35,161 nt of DNA from assembly GCA_020846275.1 (NCBI GenBank), contig JADLEG010000001.1, forward strand, positions 1 to 35,161. Reading direction: 5' to 3'. Under the pieces are notes generated by a model. That model was not told where the DNA came from, searched no databases, and saw only the letters and a list, made by a program, of their open reading frames with translations. This stretch comes from Alphaproteobacteria bacterium. Its GTDB lineage: Bacteria > Pseudomonadota > Alphaproteobacteria > JAEULC01. Every line of letters begins with the position of its first letter. Within the stretch, counting starts at the first letter, position 1. Both the position numbers and the translations under genes were made by a program. Below, in pieces: positions 33,240 to 35,161 of the stretch.

Positions 33240-34093
33240 GCGTTGACTGCGAAGCGGCGCTCGAGCAGCACCGTCCAGCGGCCGATCGGATAGCAGAACA
33301 CGAAGAACCAGCCGAGTATGTAGCCATACATCGGCACCAGAAGGTCGTGCCGATCCTCGGCCGCGAGCGCATCAGCCGTCAGCGTCACCACTTCATTCAC
33401 GCCAACAATCGAGCATAGCGGCGTGGAAACCAGCAAGATCGCGTAGAGGTTCATCCAGGGCGGCAACATGCGTTTCACGCACTGGGGCAGTATGATCATC
33501 CACAGCGTCTGAAACCGCTGAAAGCCCAACGCCTCCGACGACTCCCATTGCGCCGTCGGAATCGACTGGATCGCCCCGCGCGCGATCTCCGACATGTTGG
33601 CGGCCACCGCCACCGAAAGTCCAAAGATCGCCTTCAGCCAATCCGGCAGTGGGATGACCAGGTCGCCGACACGGATCTGAAACGGCAGCAGAAGCATGCA
33701 GTAGAAGAGCAGCACGAGCCATGGTGCATTGCGGAAGAATTGCGTAACCAGGGAGGCACTGTGCCGCACGGGCCGCACCTCGGATATTTGTGCGATGCCG
33801 ATGAAGAGACCGAGAACGGTGCCCATCACCATGGCGATCACGCTGATCAGAATGTTGAAAACGAACCCCTTCGCGATCAACGGCGTCCATTTCAGCAACG
33901 TTGCGACTATGGAGGGCCGCCCGGGCGCCGCATAGGCTTCGGCCGCGGCGAAGAGCAGCACCCAAGCAAGCAATGCCGCAGCGAGCCACGGTTTGCGAAG
34001 CAGATAGCCGCCAGAACCTTCCGGCCCGCGATGCGCTAGCACCCGCCCAGGCGGCAGGATGACAGGAAGATCGGAGAGGCAAGCGCTCTTCAT
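33236..34093 (-). CDS. Polar amino acid ABC transporter permease 2 (HisM/GltK-type)
   Basis: This permease of 285 residues has a longer N-terminus than most of the class (about 30 residues before the first span, WLAALLAWVLLFAAAEAY region). Hydrophobic spans follow around TNILISVIAMVMG-type and LVTQFFRNAPWLVLLFY segments. The EAA-like loop is WESSEALGFQRFQTLW then LP. The ATG at 34093 is chosen because it overlaps the upstream permease stop as ATGA; the open frame further upstream to 34663 is the other permease read out of frame. It forms the channel with the next subunit. Confidence 0.9.
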   Translation of the reverse strand: MKSACLSDLPVILPPGRVLAHRGPEGSGGYLLRKPWLAAALLAWVLLFAAAEAYAAPGRPSIVATLLKWTPLIAKGFVFNILISVIAMVMGTVLGLFIGIAQISEVRPVRHSASLVTQFFRNAPWLVLLFYCMLLLPFQIRVGDLVIPLPDWLKAIFGLSVAVAANMSEIARGAIQSIPTAQWESSEALGFQRFQTLWMIILPQCVKRMLPPWMNLYAILLVSTPLCSIVGVNEVVTLTADALAAEDRHDLLVPMYGYILGWFFVFCYPIGRWTVLLERRFAVNA

Positions 34094-34833
34094 ATGCCGA
34101 TCCCCGGCACACGCAGCGCCCTCTCCAGTCGCGTCACGCCTGCTACGAACAGGCCGACGAGCGCGACATAGGTGACGAGCAGGACGTTCATCATCTCCGG
34201 GACATTGATCGCGTCGGACCAAATCTGGTTGCTGACATAGAGCAGCTCTGGCACCGCGATCGCGTAGGCGATGGTCGTGGTCTTGATGAGATTGATGAGA
34301 TTGTTGTTCAGCGCGGGCAGACAGATGCGCAGCGCCAGCGGCAGTACGATGTGTATGTAGGCATTGAGGCGACTGTAGCCCAGCGACTCCGCCGCCTCGA
34401 CGGTGGTGCGCGGCACTGCCTCGATGCCGGCGCGCAGTATCTCGATGTTGAAGGCGCCCGCGTAGATCGAAAAACAGATCGCAGCCCAACTGAAATTGCT
34501 CACCATCGGGACCGACGAACCGTCCGGCAGCCGCATTGTAATGAGCGGCCCCAGCGCGAAGTAGAAAAAGTAGAGCTGGATCAGCGACGGCGTGTTGCGG
34601 AATATCTGGATATAGCCGTTGACGACCAGCCGGAGCAGCCTGAGCCGCGTCCCCTGCAACCATGCACCGGCAACACCGATCGCGAGGCTGAGCGCTAGGC
34701 TGAGCGCCATGAGTTCGAGTGAAACGACAAGACCTGAAAGGAAGCGTGACCGGTCGAACGCGTCATAAAAAATCGTAAGATTGACCCCGGATGTCGCATA
34801 GAGATCGCGAAACCAAAGAGCAACCGCCTCCAC
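34090..34833 (-). CDS. Polar amino acid ABC transporter permease 1 (HisQ/GltJ-type)
   Basis: This permease has 247 residues. Seen: a first cytoplasmic/periplasmic stretch, then SGLVVSLELMALSLALSLAIG as a span, YIQIFRNTPSLIQLYFFYF (the family RNTP motif), and the EAA loop VEAAESLGYSRLNAYIHI then LP. The start is GTG at 34833, with GGGAG 8 bases before it. A 12-base tandem duplication (34684-34707) encodes the LALSLA part of the first span. The partial oxidase gene ends 17 bases upstream, so the oxidase and transporter look co-transcribed. Confidence 0.9.
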   Translation of the reverse strand: MEAVALWFRDLYATSGVNLTIFYDAFDRSRFLSGLVVSLELMALSLALSLAIGVAGAWLQGTRLRLLRLVVNGYIQIFRNTPSLIQLYFFYFALGPLITMRLPDGSSVPMVSNFSWAAICFSIYAGAFNIEILRAGIEAVPRTTVEAAESLGYSRLNAYIHIVLPLALRICLPALNNNLINLIKTTTIAYAIAVPELLYVSNQIWSDAINVPEMMNVLLVTYVALVGLFVAGVTRLERALRVPGIGI

Positions 34834-34850
34834 TTCACAATCTCCCGAGC

Positions 34851-35161
34851 CTACCCCGGGCGTCGAGCCGCCCGACCCAGGCGCCAGCGCCGGATTTCCA
34901 TGGCGTCCCGAATCTTATAATAGGCGACCAGGGCCTTGACGAGCGGCGAGTGGATCGCATGCACGGCGATTCGCTTCACCGGCGAGAATGGCATAACGAG
35001 CTCGGCAGGCGGCGTACCGGTCATGTAGCGTGCGAGCTCGCGCCCTAGGATCGTTGCGAAGGCCAGACCCCGGCCATTGCAACCGAGGGCCGCAAGCAGC
35101 CCTGGCGCCGGTTGATGGATTTTCCAGCTTGCTTCGGAATTCATCGCGATCCAGCCTGTCC
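34851..35161 (-). CDS. FAD-dependent oxidoreductase, DAO/PuuB-like, C-terminal part (cut by window edge)
   Basis: The reading frame enters from beyond the end of the window; the visible part is about 102 residues. It contains TGW at the edge, PGLLAALGCNGRGLAFATILG and SPLVKALVAYYKIRDAMEIRRW. These match, block for block, the C-terminus of the oxidase at 29402-30733 (PGLWAAMGLSGRGIAWGVLLG, then APLVGALMAYYRVLDRFEI). It is therefore the 3' end of another amine/amino acid oxidase, not a small independent gene. It lies immediately upstream of the amino acid importer genes and probably oxidises the imported compound. Confidence 0.8.
   Translation of the reverse strand, partial: TGWIAMNSEASWKIHQPAPGLLAALGCNGRGLAFATILGRELARYMTGTPPAELVMPFSPVKRIAVHAIHSPLVKALVAYYKIRDAMEIRRWRLGRAARRPG

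Noticed and set aside
34094..34663. Upstream extension of permease 2, which would give a 475-residue protein
   Set aside because: It overlaps permease 1 in another frame. The ATGA overlap at 34090-34093 marks the true start.
34684..34707. 12-base tandem repeat
   Set aside because: It lies within the first membrane span of permease 1 and encodes a simple LALSLA repeat. Noted in that gene, not a separate element.
1..35161. Search for tRNA, rRNA, CRISPR, insertion sequence or phage genes
   Set aside because: No cloverleaf with CCA-type end, regular repeat-spacer series, transposase motif or integrase was seen by reading. A dedicated scan could still find a short item that I missed.

Overview
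This is a GC-rich window (roughly two-thirds G+C by eye) with tight gene packing, many 4-nt ATGA/GTGA overlaps, LysR regulators and catabolic families typical of soil proteobacteria. The families fit an alpha- or betaproteobacterium with a large catabolic repertoire (Bradyrhizobium-like or Bordetella/Achromobacter-like). The sequence alone does not decide the genus. I see no rRNA, tRNA, CRISPR array, transposase or phage gene. Almost every gene is for import or metabolism of small nitrogenous or organic acids.

Layout. (1) 1-168: two related long hairpins that share a 24-base arm. (2) 175-5867, minus strand: a spermidine/putrescine-type ABC importer operon (binding protein, ATPase, two permeases) ending in a benzoylformate-decarboxylase-like ThDP enzyme. 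(3) 5868-6197: a 330-bp divergent control region with two TGAAACGTT-type palindromes. (4) 6198-9438, plus strand: a D-amino-acid dehydrogenase-like flavoprotein, two tandem Asp/Glu-racemase-family paralogues and a RidA-family imine deaminase. (5) 9453-10685, minus strand: an MFS transporter, divergent from a MmgE/PrpD gene and a LysR regulator. (6) 13131-16358, minus strand: an ADP-forming acyl-CoA synthetase and an acyl-CoA dehydrogenase, divergent from a second LysR. (7) 17623-21957, plus strand: a DAO-type flavoprotein oxidase, two unrelated NAD(P)H imine/keto-acid reductases (Ldh_2 and ornithine cyclodeaminase/mu-crystallin families) with overlapping genes, and a class IV aminotransferase. 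(8) 21977-28601: a hydantoinase B/D-2-hydroxyacid dehydrogenase operon (minus strand) facing away from a hydantoinase A/ThDP enzyme operon (plus strand). (9) 28604-30733, minus strand: a second DAO-type oxidase with a PhzF-family isomerase, divergent from a second MmgE/PrpD gene. (10) 32499-35161, minus strand: the end of a third DAO-type oxidase, then two permeases and the ATPase of a polar amino acid ABC importer. Its binding protein is not in the window.

How the genes may work together (inference). The racemase + D-amino-acid dehydrogenase + RidA set reads as a racemise-oxidise-deaminate route for an imported amino acid or close analogue. The DAO oxidase, the two imine reductases and the aminotransferase could exchange amino acids, cyclic imines and 2-oxo acids. 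HyuA/HyuB could open a lactam or hydantoin ring at the cost of ATP. The ThDP enzymes and the 2-hydroxyacid dehydrogenase could consume 2-oxo acids. The CoA ligase/dehydrogenase pair could handle a carboxylic acid product. No gene names the substrate, so the island is best seen as catabolism of an unusual, possibly cyclic or D-configured, amino-acid-like compound, with several independent transcription units.
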